A stretch of 64,000 bases of DNA from Chitinophagaceae bacterium (GTDB lineage Bacteria; Bacteroidota; Bacteroidia; Chitinophagales; Chitinophagaceae), in NCBI GenBank assembly GCA_017853575.1, contig JAFMJI010000002.1, forward strand, positions 1 to 64,000. The letters run 5' to 3'. A program made the translations under genes and the position numbers. Below are positions 8,627-17,421 of this stretch, piece after piece. Positions within the stretch are counted from its first letter, which is position 1, and every line of letters begins with the position of its first letter. The notes below the pieces were generated by a model. It was not told where the DNA came from and made no database searches. It worked only from the letters and a program-made list of their open reading frames with translations.

Positions 8627-10579
8627 CTACAATATAACTCTTACACCTACTACATAATTCCTCCCTCTGGTTGCATACCCATATACCTCTTGGTATTTTT
8701 TATTGAAGATGTTTTTGAGTCCGACAGTGAAGGTGATATTTTTATTGAGAATATATTGCAGATGAACATCTGTGAGCTGAAATCCTGGCATTTCAATAGG
8801 GGCTGACATGTATTGGGGTTCAAATCGCTTGTCTACTATTTTTTGAAAAACAGCGAATTGAAATTGTTGATTGATTTGATAGCTGAAACTGATATTCAAG
8901 GTGTTTTTTGGAATACGTGTGAGGTATGCATAGGTTGTGTCTCCCTTTGCATCATATCCATAGCTTGATGCATTGTAAACAAAATTCTCTGCAGTTAGAT
9001 TTCCATTGACGAAAGTATAGTTGACAGCAGTACTCCATTTTTTCTGGGTATAGTTTGCTTCCACTTCAACTCCCTTTTCTGTTTTGCTGTAGTAGTTGTA
9101 GTATTTGTAATGGATGTAATCGTAATCAATTCCGTTTTTGGTGTTTCTTTCAAATGCAACAATTCTGGTTACAAGATTTTTCGCGCCAAGATAACTTAGC
9201 GAAAACTCTTTGTTGGTCGATGTTTCAGGCTTTAGGTGAGGTTGACCTGAAAAGCCATCATATAATTGATAGAGCGTCGGTGCTTTGAAAGCAGATGAGA
9301 TATTGAAAGCAAATTTCCATTTGTTTTTCAACACATAGGATGGATTGAATGTATAGGTTAGGTTGTTTCCATACATGTTGTGGGCATTGAATCTTCCGCC
9401 TAGTTCAATGTTCAATCCCTTATCACTGTTATATACCAATGAGCTGCTGATACTGCTGATGGTAATCTTGGCTGAATCAGATGAGAGTGTTGATTCATAA
9501 TCTCCGTAGCTACTTGTTGAGAAATAATACTGATCGGTGTTTTGCCATTTATGGTCAATAGAGCTGAACAGCGTTAGATTTTTATGTAGCTTGAAATTTC
9601 CATACCATTCTGCAAATGAACTTCTTCCTTTATAGTCTGATTGCATGTAACTTGTAAAGCCGTTCAGAAAAAGGGAATCGTCTAAATAATTCCTGGATGT
9701 TTGGTTAATATTATAATTAAGGTGCATCTCACCCATTTTTATTGAGTGAGTGATACCTCCATTAAGACTGAGATGCTGGTTCTTGACTGTAAAATCTTTG
9801 GCATCTTCATAAGCCGTTTCATCCAAATCGTTTTTATACTTGCTCCAATTTCCCGCAAAATGCCACTTGAAATGTTGATTGATGGGAGCACCAAGCCAGA
9901 AGTTGGCTGCCTGTTGACGCATGCCATCTTTATCAAATGCATTTTTTCCTGTACTGTCAATCGCAGATGAAAATCCAGTTGATTTCATTTGCTGATATCC
10001 AAGCAGGTATTGAATATTTTTTATGCTGCCCATTGTATTTGCGTTGGCGGACAAGGTTCCAAAAGATGCATTCGAAAACTCTAAGTTGGTTTGTTGTTTT
10101 TTATTGGTCTGTTTTTTGGTGATGATGTTGATGACACCCGCCATTGCATCTGATCCATAAATAGTGGACTGTCCTCCTTTCAAAATTTCAATACGTTCAA
10201 TCGTGGAAAGTGGAATGAAATTGATATCGAACGTTGATCTTATGGTAGAGGGATCAAAAATCGGATTACCGTTGAGCAGTATCAAGGCATTTCCGGTTGC
10301 AGCTCCGCGGACATAGATATCCATGTTGGTTCCAGGTGCATTGTTGGATCCAACAATGGAGAGTCCAACCTGCCGGTTAAGAATTTCAGCAAGTGACTGG
10401 TAGGGTGATTTCTCGATCTCACGCTGTGTTACAACTGTCATCACCTTTCCGGTATTGATTTGTTTCTGAGGAAAACGGTTTGCAGTGATGACCACTTCAT
10501 CAATGGTTCTGACAGAATCTGTCTGTGCTGATGATCTCATTGTCATCAGCATAAAAAATGCAATAAAAAATTTGTTCAT
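8627..10579 (-). CDS. btuB: TonB-dependent outer-membrane receptor, probable cobalamin (B12) transporter
   Basis: 650 aa from the ATG at 10579, which is followed directly by a signal peptide (MNKFFIAFFMLM..SSAQ); the frame extends 8 codons further to a TTG at 10603. The plug domain runs from about residue 25 to 145 (DEVVITANR; VYVRGAATGNALILLNG; ILKGGQSTIYGSDAMAGVINIITKK), followed by a 22-strand-type barrel ending in an aromatic-rich terminal strand. BtuB-like receptors move vitamin B12 across the outer membrane using TonB energy. The substrate call rests on the cobalamin riboswitch at 10690-10860 upstream on the same strand. No periplasmic B12 binding protein or ABC genes are next to it here. 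Confidence 0.88.
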   Translation of the reverse strand: MNKFFIAFFMLMTMRSSAQTDSVRTIDEVVITANRFPQKQINTGKVMTVVTQREIEKSPYQSLAEILNRQVGLSIVGSNNAPGTNMDIYVRGAATGNALILLNGNPIFDPSTIRSTFDINFIPLSTIERIEILKGGQSTIYGSDAMAGVINIITKKQTNKKQQTNLEFSNASFGTLSANANTMGSIKNIQYLLGYQQMKSTGFSSAIDSTGKNAFDKDGMRQQAANFWLGAPINQHFKWHFAGNWSKYKNDLDETAYEDAKDFTVKNQHLSLNGGITHSIKMGEMHLNYNINQTSRNYLDDSLFLNGFTSYMQSDYKGRSSFAEWYGNFKLHKNLTLFSSIDHKWQNTDQYYFSTSSYGDYESTLSSDSAKITISSISSSLVYNSDKGLNIELGGRFNAHNMYGNNLTYTFNPSYVLKNKWKFAFNISSAFKAPTLYQLYDGFSGQPHLKPETSTNKEFSLSYLGAKNLVTRIVAFERNTKNGIDYDYIHYKYYNYYSKTEKGVEVEANYTQKKWSTAVNYTFVNGNLTAENFVYNASSYGYDAKGDTTYAYLTRIPKNTLNISFSYQINQQFQFAVFQKIVDKRFEPQYMSAPIEMPGFQLTDVHLQYILNKNITFTVGLKNIFNKKYQEVYGYATRGRNYVVGVRVIL

Positions 10580-10689
10580 TTTACAATGTTTAATTGTGTA
10601 CAATGAACCTTCGAATGAAAAAAAGAAATGATCAGCTTTTGGCTTTACATCTCCGGCTCTTCTCCCGAAAGCACGTGATTTAATTTGTA

Positions 10690-10860
10690 TCAGGCAGGTC
10701 TTCTGGCTCGACTCCCTCTTGACCTTCCCGTGTGAACAGTGGTTTGTATTGAGAGGGTTTCTGAATAATCAGACAGTCTTTACAGCTACGGGGATAGCGC
10801 CGGAATGCAACCGGACTTCCCTTTTAATGAATGTTGTTGTTGCAACTTTCAACCTGTATA
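10690..10860 (-). promoter_or_regulatory. Cobalamin riboswitch
   Basis: Read on the minus strand, the conserved B12 box GAGCCAGAAGACCTGCC lies at about 10692-10708, and the upstream core has GGGAAGTCCGGTTGCA, then CCGGCGCTATCCCCGTAGCTGTAA (around 10780-10805, here split across the core). These are the recognisable elements of the adenosylcobalamin riboswitch. It stands about 110 bases before the ATG of the TonB receptor, so B12 should repress that gene. The remaining part of the 10580-10923 gap holds the expression platform on one side and the promoter region of the permease gene on the other. Confidence 0.92.
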
Positions 10861-10923
10861 CAAGTGCAAAGATCCCGAAGAGTTTCGACCAGCACAACTA
10901 ATTTTTTTCACTAACTTTCCCAC

Positions 10924-12264
10924 ATGTCGACACAGAAAAAAACACTGCTCAGTCTCTTTGATATTACCATGATTGTGATTGGATTGGTAATCGGAATGGG
11001 CATTTTCAGAACTGCATCCGATTCAGCACGGGCTGCCATCACGCCCAACGTATTTTTCATCAGTTGGTTGGTAGGCGGACTCGTTGCGCTTTGTGGTGCA
11101 CTTACTTATGCTGAAATTGGTTCCAGGTATCCCATTACAGGCGGGTATTATAAAATCTTTGCTACTTGCTATCATCCCAGCATTGCATTTGCAGTGAATT
11201 GCATCATCCTAATTTCAAATGCAGCTTCTTTGTCGGGTGTTGCATTGATTGGAAGTGAATATATCTCTCAAATCATTTTTTCACAAGCCCCCTCAGATTT
11301 TGTGAAAGCATTGATTGCCATGAGTGCCATTGCGCTTTTTTATGGAATCAATTTATTGGGATTGAGAATGAGTTCCACCACTCAAAATATTTTGATGTTG
11401 ATCAAGATCTCAATGATTTTGATGATAGTATCTGCATTGTTTTTCCCATCACAACATACTGCGAGTGTAGTTGCAACTTCAACACATGAATTCTCCTGGA
11501 TGGATTATGTGAAATCATTCGGTTTGGCATTGATTGCAGTATCCTTTACGTATGGAGGTTATCAGCAAACCATCAATTTTGGAGAAGAAGTAAAAAATCC
11601 TCAGAAAAATCTTCCACGTGGAATTTTTATTGGCATTCTTGTCATCATCCTATTGTATCTCTCCGTCAGCTATGCTTATTATAAAGTAATTGGTTTTGAA
11701 GAATTGAAAAATGCAAAGGGAATTGCAGCGATTGTTGCGCAAAGAATGTTTGGTGAAACTGGAAGCTTTGTCTTTTCCATATTGTTGTTCATTGCGGTAC
11801 TTGCTTATGTAAATGTATTGTTGTTAAGCAATCCCCGCGTGATGTACGCAATGAGTGAAGATGGAATTCTTCCACAGGCATTCAAAAAGAAAGATCAGAA
11901 AAGAGATGTGTTGACAGTGAGTTTGACAGTATATGCCTTGATCAGTGTGGTGGTCTTGTTTTTCGCAGACACCTTTGATAAGATTTTAAGTTTTACCATT
12001 TTTCTCGATTCGATCGGGATGGCATTTTCTGCAGCAACGATTTTCATCATTCGGAAAAGAACCAAGCATTTAGATAAATCACAGATTTATTCAATGAAGT
12101 TATTTCCTGTGATGCCTATTATTTTTATTTCAGCTTATATATTTGTTGCAACCAGCATTGCAATTGATAAACCTCAAACTGCTATTACTGCATCTGCTGT
12201 GCTCGCAGCATTTCTGTTGATATTTTTTATTACCCGTAAGAAAACTACCCATGAAGTCCAATAA
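10924..12264 (+). CDS. APC-family amino-acid permease
   Basis: 446 aa with about 12 hydrophobic helices. The first helix carries VIGLVIGMGIFRT, the APC consensus for the substrate-binding break, and SFTYGGYQQTINFGEEVKNPQKNLPRG (around 205-231) is the helix 6-7 signature. The family exchanges or imports amino acids with protons or sodium. The 3' end overlaps the PLP enzyme gene by 14 bp, suggesting co-translation, so a sulfur amino acid substrate is a reasonable guess but unproven. A near -7 box TAACTTTC is at 10912-10919, 4 bases before the start codon. Confidence 0.9.
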   Translation: MSTQKKTLLSLFDITMIVIGLVIGMGIFRTASDSARAAITPNVFFISWLVGGLVALCGALTYAEIGSRYPITGGYYKIFATCYHPSIAFAVNCIILISNAASLSGVALIGSEYISQIIFSQAPSDFVKALIAMSAIALFYGINLLGLRMSSTTQNILMLIKISMILMIVSALFFPSQHTASVVATSTHEFSWMDYVKSFGLALIAVSFTYGGYQQTINFGEEVKNPQKNLPRGIFIGILVIILLYLSVSYAYYKVIGFEELKNAKGIAAIVAQRMFGETGSFVFSILLFIAVLAYVNVLLLSNPRVMYAMSEDGILPQAFKKKDQKRDVLTVSLTVYALISVVVLFFADTFDKILSFTIFLDSIGMAFSAATIFIIRKRTKHLDKSQIYSMKLFPVMPIIFISAYIFVATSIAIDKPQTAITASAVLAAFLLIFFITRKKTTHEVQ

Positions 12265-13435
12265 CGAAGATCTTTCCTATATCATCAACCATCTGGGAGA
12301 AGACCACTCCACTTATTTCAATGCTGTTGCTCCTCCCATCATTCAAACAAGCAATTTCATGTTTGAAACAGTTGAGCACATGCGAACTGCTTTCAAAGAT
12401 GAAATGTCGACTTATATCTACAGCCGGGGTGTCAATCCCACGGTTGATATTCTTCGAAAAAAATTAGCAGCACTGGACAGCGCAGAAGATGCATTGGTAT
12501 TCAATTGCGGATCTGCCGCTGTTTTTGCTGGATTGTTAGCAAATGTGAAAGCAGGCGATCATGTGTTATCTGTTCACCATCCTTATAGTTGGACTACACA
12601 TACTTTTGATCAGATATTATCAAGATTTGGTGTTACCATTACCTATGCGGATGGATCAGATACCGAATCATTTCTTACTCATGTGCAACCCAATACTTCA
12701 TTGATTTTTCTCGAATCACCCAATTCATGGTTTTTGGATATTCAAGATTTGGGAGCCATTGCTCAGTTCGCCAAAAAGCGTGGAATTGTTACAATGATTG
12801 ACAATACCTACTGCACACCATTGTATCAACGTCCTATTGAATATGGCATTGACCTGGTCATGCAAACTGCGACAAAATATATAGGTGGCCACAGCGATAC
12901 TTTGGGTGGAGTGTTGACAGGATCGAAAAAGATGATGGAGAAAATTTTCAAGAGTGAATATCTTGCAATTGGAAGTGGCATTCAACCCATGAATGCATGG
13001 TTGTTGTTGCGCGGATTGAGGACACTTCCCGCAAGAGTAGATCGAATAGATCAATCCACAAAAAAAGTATTGGAATATTTGAAGCAGGAAGACAAAGTTG
13101 AGAGCATCATCTTCCCACATGACCCTGGTTTTCCTCAGTATGAATTGGCCAAGAAACAAATGAAAAAAGCTTTTGGATTGCTTTCGTTTTATATAAAAGC
13201 GCAAAAAGTAGAAGAAATTGAAAAATTCTGCAATAGCCTGAAATGTTTCCGCATGGCAGTGAGTTGGGGCGGACATGAATCTTTGGTTATCCCAAAATGT
13301 TCCGGAATTGACAGGTCGGCATTTGATCCCAAAGAGCCTACACATCGGCTGATCAGGCTGTACATAGGACTGGAAGATGCTGACTTTCTCATTCAGGATC
13401 TTCAGCAAGGCTTCAGCGGAATAGGTTCTTTGTAA
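12251..13435 (+). CDS. Trans-sulfuration family PLP-dependent enzyme
   Basis: 394 aa of the Cys/Met metabolism PLP family (cystathionine gamma-synthase, beta-lyase, methionine gamma-lyase). Landmarks are YSRGVNPT (57-64), FNCGSAAVFAGL (84-95), MIDNTY with D184, and TATKYIGGHSDTLGG, where K209 is the Schiff-base lysine. The C-terminal SWGGHESLVIPK matches the carboxylate-binding loop. The usual YGxT segment is replaced by HPYSWTTHTF (110-119), so assignment to one reaction is uncertain. It overlaps the permease gene by 14 bp and likely acts on the amino acid that permease carries. Confidence 0.9.
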   Translation: MKSNNEDLSYIINHLGEDHSTYFNAVAPPIIQTSNFMFETVEHMRTAFKDEMSTYIYSRGVNPTVDILRKKLAALDSAEDALVFNCGSAAVFAGLLANVKAGDHVLSVHHPYSWTTHTFDQILSRFGVTITYADGSDTESFLTHVQPNTSLIFLESPNSWFLDIQDLGAIAQFAKKRGIVTMIDNTYCTPLYQRPIEYGIDLVMQTATKYIGGHSDTLGGVLTGSKKMMEKIFKSEYLAIGSGIQPMNAWLLLRGLRTLPARVDRIDQSTKKVLEYLKQEDKVESIIFPHDPGFPQYELAKKQMKKAFGLLSFYIKAQKVEEIEKFCNSLKCFRMAVSWGGHESLVIPKCSGIDRSAFDPKEPTHRLIRLYIGLEDADFLIQDLQQGFSGIGSL

Positions 13436-13532
13436 ACGGTCGTTTCAAAGGACGAGTGATTTTGAGAATCCCTCATTTAGTTCAATCTTTGCAAACCATA
13501 TCGAAGTTTTTTCGTTATGAATCATTCAATTG

Positions 13533-14993
13533 ATGAGTATGTTTGCGAGATTTTTCTTCATATTGCTTTCAGGATCAATGGTTTTAGGTCTTGAAGCACA
13601 GGACGAGAGGTGGGATTTGAGAAGATGTGTGGAATATGGGTTCAAGAACAACATAAATGTAAGACAGGCCGAAATCCAGGCGCAATCATCCGAAGTAAAT
13701 TTTAACCAGTCTACTTTACAAAGAATTCCCAGTCTTTCATACGGTGTTACGCATGGTTTTTCATTCGGACGTACACTTGACAGAACAACGAATATTTATA
13801 CAGATCGATCAGCAATGTTCGAGCAAATGTCTGTTTCATCCAATGTGTTGCTATTTAATTTCAACCGCTTGAAAAACACGCAAGCATCCAGTGGCTTTAC
13901 TTACGAAGCTGATAAGTTGAATGTGGAGAGAATTAAAAATGACATTGGACTCAATATCGCACAATTGTATTTGAGGGCATTGTTGAGTTACGAGCAGATT
14001 GAAATTGCAAGGATTGTATTTGAGCAAACCAAGGCTCAATACAGAAACACCAGGAAGTTGGTTGATGCGGGAAGCTTACCTGAATTGAATGCTGCAGAGT
14101 TAGAGGCAACTGTTGCACGTGACAGTGCTACATATGTACAAGCAAAATCCCAGGCTGAACTTGATAAACTCTCTTTGAAATCTTTGTTGAATCTTCCGGC
14201 TGATCAAGCGTTTGAGCTTGTTATTCCAACGGTGGATAAGATTCCAGTTGAAAATATTTTAACCATCCGTCCGGATGATATTTATGAAATCGCTTTGAAA
14301 ACGCAACCTCAAATCAAGGTAAACGATTTGCGTTTGCAAGCATCAGAAAAAACTTTTGAAGCAGCAAAAGCTCAGATGAAGCCTAGCCTTTCAATGTTTG
14401 GTCAGCTTGCATCGAATTTCAACCAGTTTTTGAAAATGTCTGCTGGTGTGCAAGTTACTGGCGAGCAAGCAACAGGCGCATATGCGAAAACCCCAACTGG
14501 TTTATTACCTGTGTATGCACCAACGTATGCATTCAATTTTTCTAAAAGAAATGTTGGACAGTATTTTGATGGATATGGAAAGCAGTTGAGAGATCAATTC
14601 GGACAAGGTGTTGGACTTTCAATGAATATACCATTGTTTAATGGAGGTTCAGCCAGGGCAAATGCAGATAGGGCAAAGCTCGATATCAAGAGAAGTGAAT
14701 TGAACATTGATCGTGATAAGCTTCAGTTGAAGCAGGATGTTTATACTGCATTTTATTCTGCAACAGGTGCACATCAAACATATTTGGCCAGGGAAAAAGC
14801 TTTGACAACTGCCATGCGATCTTTTGAATTGGCAACCAAGCGATTTGATGTTGGTGTGATGCAAACCATTGAATGGTTGACGAATCAAAACAATCTTACC
14901 AGAGCAAAAGTAGATAAAGTGGTTGCACAATATGAATACATCTTTCGTATGAAGGTGCTTGAATTTTATAAAGGACAAGGAATCAAATTATAA
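13533..14993 (+). CDS. TolC family outer-membrane efflux protein
   Basis: 486 aa with a signal peptide ending GLEAQ. The sequence after it (WDLRRCVEYGFKNNINVRQAE) is the standard start of a Bacteroidota TolC-type factor; two OEP repeats with long coiled-coil helices follow (about 25-235 and 265-480), with GVGLSMNIPLFNGGSARANAD at the start of the second helical hairpin. It forms the outer-membrane channel of a tripartite exporter. The start may be ATG 13533 or ATG 13539; TTG 13530 is also in frame. The adaptor gene follows after 19 bp, but no pump gene follows that. Confidence 0.92.
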   Translation: MSMFARFFFILLSGSMVLGLEAQDERWDLRRCVEYGFKNNINVRQAEIQAQSSEVNFNQSTLQRIPSLSYGVTHGFSFGRTLDRTTNIYTDRSAMFEQMSVSSNVLLFNFNRLKNTQASSGFTYEADKLNVERIKNDIGLNIAQLYLRALLSYEQIEIARIVFEQTKAQYRNTRKLVDAGSLPELNAAELEATVARDSATYVQAKSQAELDKLSLKSLLNLPADQAFELVIPTVDKIPVENILTIRPDDIYEIALKTQPQIKVNDLRLQASEKTFEAAKAQMKPSLSMFGQLASNFNQFLKMSAGVQVTGEQATGAYAKTPTGLLPVYAPTYAFNFSKRNVGQYFDGYGKQLRDQFGQGVGLSMNIPLFNGGSARANADRAKLDIKRSELNIDRDKLQLKQDVYTAFYSATGAHQTYLAREKALTTAMRSFELATKRFDVGVMQTIEWLTNQNNLTRAKVDKVVAQYEYIFRMKVLEFYKGQGIKL

Positions 14994-15012
14994 ATAGCAA
15001 TAAATAACCAAG

Positions 15013-16404
15013 ATGAACAAGAAATTAATTTGGATCATTTCAGGAATCGTGGTAGTGGTTGTCGCACTGCTTATATTAAAGAAAACAGGCGTCATTGGCA
15101 AAGAAGAAGGAACCAAGGTCTCTATTGAAAAAGTTGTACAAAAAGATATCATTGAAGTGGTAACCGCCAGCGGAAAAGTATATCCTGAGATAGAAGTAAA
15201 AATTAGTCCAGATGTTTCCGGTGAGATTATGCAATTGAATGTGAAAGAAGGCGACAGTGTAACCAAAGGACAATTGTTGGCAACGGTGTATGCAGATATT
15301 TATGCAACGCAGCGTGATCAGGCAGCAGCAGGTGTGGCACAGCAAATGGCACAGGTGGAAAATGTAACAGCATCACTTGCATCTTTTAAAGCAAGAATGG
15401 ATCAGGCTGAAAGGCAATACCAGCGCCAAAAGCAGCTATATGCTGAAAAAGTAATTTCAAAATTAGAATTTGAACAGGCTGAGAATACTTATTTAACTGC
15501 CAAAGCAGATTATTCAGCAGCAACACAATCCATTAGAAGTGTTCAAGCTTCGGTAGCAAGTGCAAAAGCGAGTTTACAAACTGCCAATAAAAATTTAGGA
15601 AGAACAAGTTTAGTAGCCCCGATGACTGGAATTGTTTCATTGTTGAATGTAAAAAAAGGAGAGCGGGTTGTAGGTAATTCAATGATGGCAGGTACAGAGA
15701 TGATGAGAATTGCTGACATGCGTGTCATTGAGGTTAGGGTGGATGTGGGTGAAAATGATATACCGAAAGTTTCTATTGGTGATACAGCTTTGATTGAAGT
15801 AGATGCATACAACAACAGAAAGTTCAAAGGTGTTGTAACGCAAATTTCCAGCACCAGCAGAGGTACGGGTGGAACCACCATCACTTCTTCCAACGATGTA
15901 ACCAACTATGAGGTACGCATCCGCTTGGATCCATCATCTTATGTAGATTTATTGAGCCCAAATAAACCCAACAGTTTTCCTTTCAGACCAGGAATGAGTG
16001 CCAATGCTGATATACAGACAAATCGTCACAGCAATGTATTATCAGTTCCTATCAACGCTGTTACTACTAGAGACCGTTCTGATACCTTGCCTGTAGGTAA
16101 AACTGTAAAGGCATCCAAGAAAGATGAAAAAGCTTCAGAGAACAATGCGGGTGGAAATGATGCTCCAGTGAAAAACCTGGATGATATGGATGAAGTTGTT
16201 TTTGTACTTCAAAAAGACAAGACAGTCAAAAGAGTCAAGGTTAAAACAGCGATACAGGATATTAATTACATTGAAATCACCGAAGGCTTGAAAGCTGGTG
16301 ATGAGGTAGTAGTAGGTCCATACAGCATCGTAAGTAAAACATTGCGTGAGGGAATGAAAGTAACTGTTGTTCCTAAAGAACAATTGTTTGAAGTCAAGAA
16401 ATAA
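15013..16404 (+). CDS. Periplasmic adaptor subunit of a tripartite efflux pump (HlyD/MacA type)
   Basis: 463 aa. An N-terminal membrane anchor (residues 4-24), barrel-sandwich hybrid (YPEIEVKISPDVSGEIMQLNVKEGDSVTKGQLLA), a coiled-coil hairpin (about 95-195), the second lipoyl half (LVAPMTGIVSLLNVKKGERVVG), then beta-barrel and membrane-proximal domains. A charged, low-complexity insertion (about residues 362-395) lies before the last domain. It links an inner-membrane pump to the TolC channel encoded 19 bp upstream. MacA-like adaptors normally work with a MacB-type ABC permease, which is not adjacent here. Confidence 0.92.
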   Translation: MNKKLIWIISGIVVVVVALLILKKTGVIGKEEGTKVSIEKVVQKDIIEVVTASGKVYPEIEVKISPDVSGEIMQLNVKEGDSVTKGQLLATVYADIYATQRDQAAAGVAQQMAQVENVTASLASFKARMDQAERQYQRQKQLYAEKVISKLEFEQAENTYLTAKADYSAATQSIRSVQASVASAKASLQTANKNLGRTSLVAPMTGIVSLLNVKKGERVVGNSMMAGTEMMRIADMRVIEVRVDVGENDIPKVSIGDTALIEVDAYNNRKFKGVVTQISSTSRGTGGTTITSSNDVTNYEVRIRLDPSSYVDLLSPNKPNSFPFRPGMSANADIQTNRHSNVLSVPINAVTTRDRSDTLPVGKTVKASKKDEKASENNAGGNDAPVKNLDDMDEVVFVLQKDKTVKRVKVKTAIQDINYIEITEGLKAGDEVVVGPYSIVSKTLREGMKVTVVPKEQLFEVKK

Positions 16405-16422
16405 TCTCGCACCTTATTCCAC

Positions 16423-16430
16423 TACCTTTG
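16423..16430 (+). promoter_or_regulatory. -7 promoter element of gpsA
   Basis: TACCTTTG fits the Bacteroidota -7 consensus TAnnTTTG exactly and ends only 4 bases before the gpsA ATG (16435). A start of transcription at or next to the ATG would make the message leaderless. No good -33 TTTG is seen at the expected spacing. Confidence 0.6.
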
Positions 16431-16434
16431 CACC

Positions 16435-17421
16435 ATGAAATTTGGTGTCATTGGTAGTGGAAGTTGGGGTACGGCCCTTGTAAAAATTTTGACCGACAAT
16501 GGTCATGATGTCAAATGGTGTGTAAGAAACGAAAAACTTGCACAGCATATCAGTTCAAGACATCACAATCCAAAATATCTCAGCTCTGTTTATTTTTCTG
16601 CAAATCAATTACAGCTAACAACTGTGCCTTCTGATGTTTTTCAAGAGGTGGATGCACTCCTATTGGCAGTTCCATCAGCCTATGTGATGAACTATCTCGA
16701 GCCAAATACTTCATTGATCAATCCAACACTTACAGTTGTATCTGCCGTTAAAGGTGTTTTGCCTGAAAACAACCTCTTATTAAATCATTGGATGGTGAAG
16801 CAGGGCATTAAATCTTCTCAGTTTGTTGCCATCATGGGTCCTTGTCATGCGGAAGAAGTTGCTGCTGAAAAATTATCTTATTTAACGTTTGCTGGTGAGG
16901 AAAAATCAGCGAGAGATCAAATCGCAACTACATTCAAAACGCCCTATATCAATACAGTGCTTAGTAATGATGTAGACGGGGTACAATATGCAGCGGTATT
17001 GAAAAATGTATATGCATTGGGAACGGGTATCGCAAATGGATTGGGTTACGGAGATAATTTTCAAAGTGTATTGATTGCAAATGCAGCTGGTGAGATGAAA
17101 CGTTTCCTTCAATCTGTTGCAACACAAGACGGCATCAATTATGCAGCATCTGTTTATTTGGGCGACTTGTTGGTTACCTGTTATTCGCTGTTCAGCCGAA
17201 ACAGGTCGTTTGGTAACATGATCGGTAAGGGCTATAGTGTTGATGCAGCCAAGCTTTCCATGCAGATGGTTGCCGAAGGATATCCTGCATCAAGAGCCAT
17301 GTTTCAGATCAATGAAGGCATAGGTGTAAAAATGCCTATTGCTGCTGCAGTGTATGATATTTTATGGAATGGGAAAGATCCTGCACATACATTTGAGGAT
17401 CTTGAGCAATTGTTGTACTAA
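16435..17421 (+). CDS. gpsA: NAD(P)H-dependent glycerol-3-phosphate dehydrogenase
   Basis: 328 aa, usual length. GSGSWGTAL at residues 7-15 is the dinucleotide-binding loop; SAVKG (the catalytic-site lysine region), GPCHAEEVA and AVLKNVYALGTGIANGLG complete the family pattern. It reduces dihydroxyacetone phosphate to sn-glycerol-3-phosphate for phospholipid synthesis in the cytosol. It has its own -7 box and overlaps the 3' end of the convergent hemW gene by 4 bp. Confidence 0.95.
   Translation: MKFGVIGSGSWGTALVKILTDNGHDVKWCVRNEKLAQHISSRHHNPKYLSSVYFSANQLQLTTVPSDVFQEVDALLLAVPSAYVMNYLEPNTSLINPTLTVVSAVKGVLPENNLLLNHWMVKQGIKSSQFVAIMGPCHAEEVAAEKLSYLTFAGEEKSARDQIATTFKTPYINTVLSNDVDGVQYAAVLKNVYALGTGIANGLGYGDNFQSVLIANAAGEMKRFLQSVATQDGINYAASVYLGDLLVTCYSLFSRNRSFGNMIGKGYSVDAAKLSMQMVAEGYPASRAMFQINEGIGVKMPIAAAVYDILWNGKDPAHTFEDLEQLLY

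Noticed and set aside
12725-13408. 227-aa open frame antisense to the PLP enzyme
   Set aside because: The plus-strand PLP enzyme has full motifs; the antisense frame has no recognisable domain.
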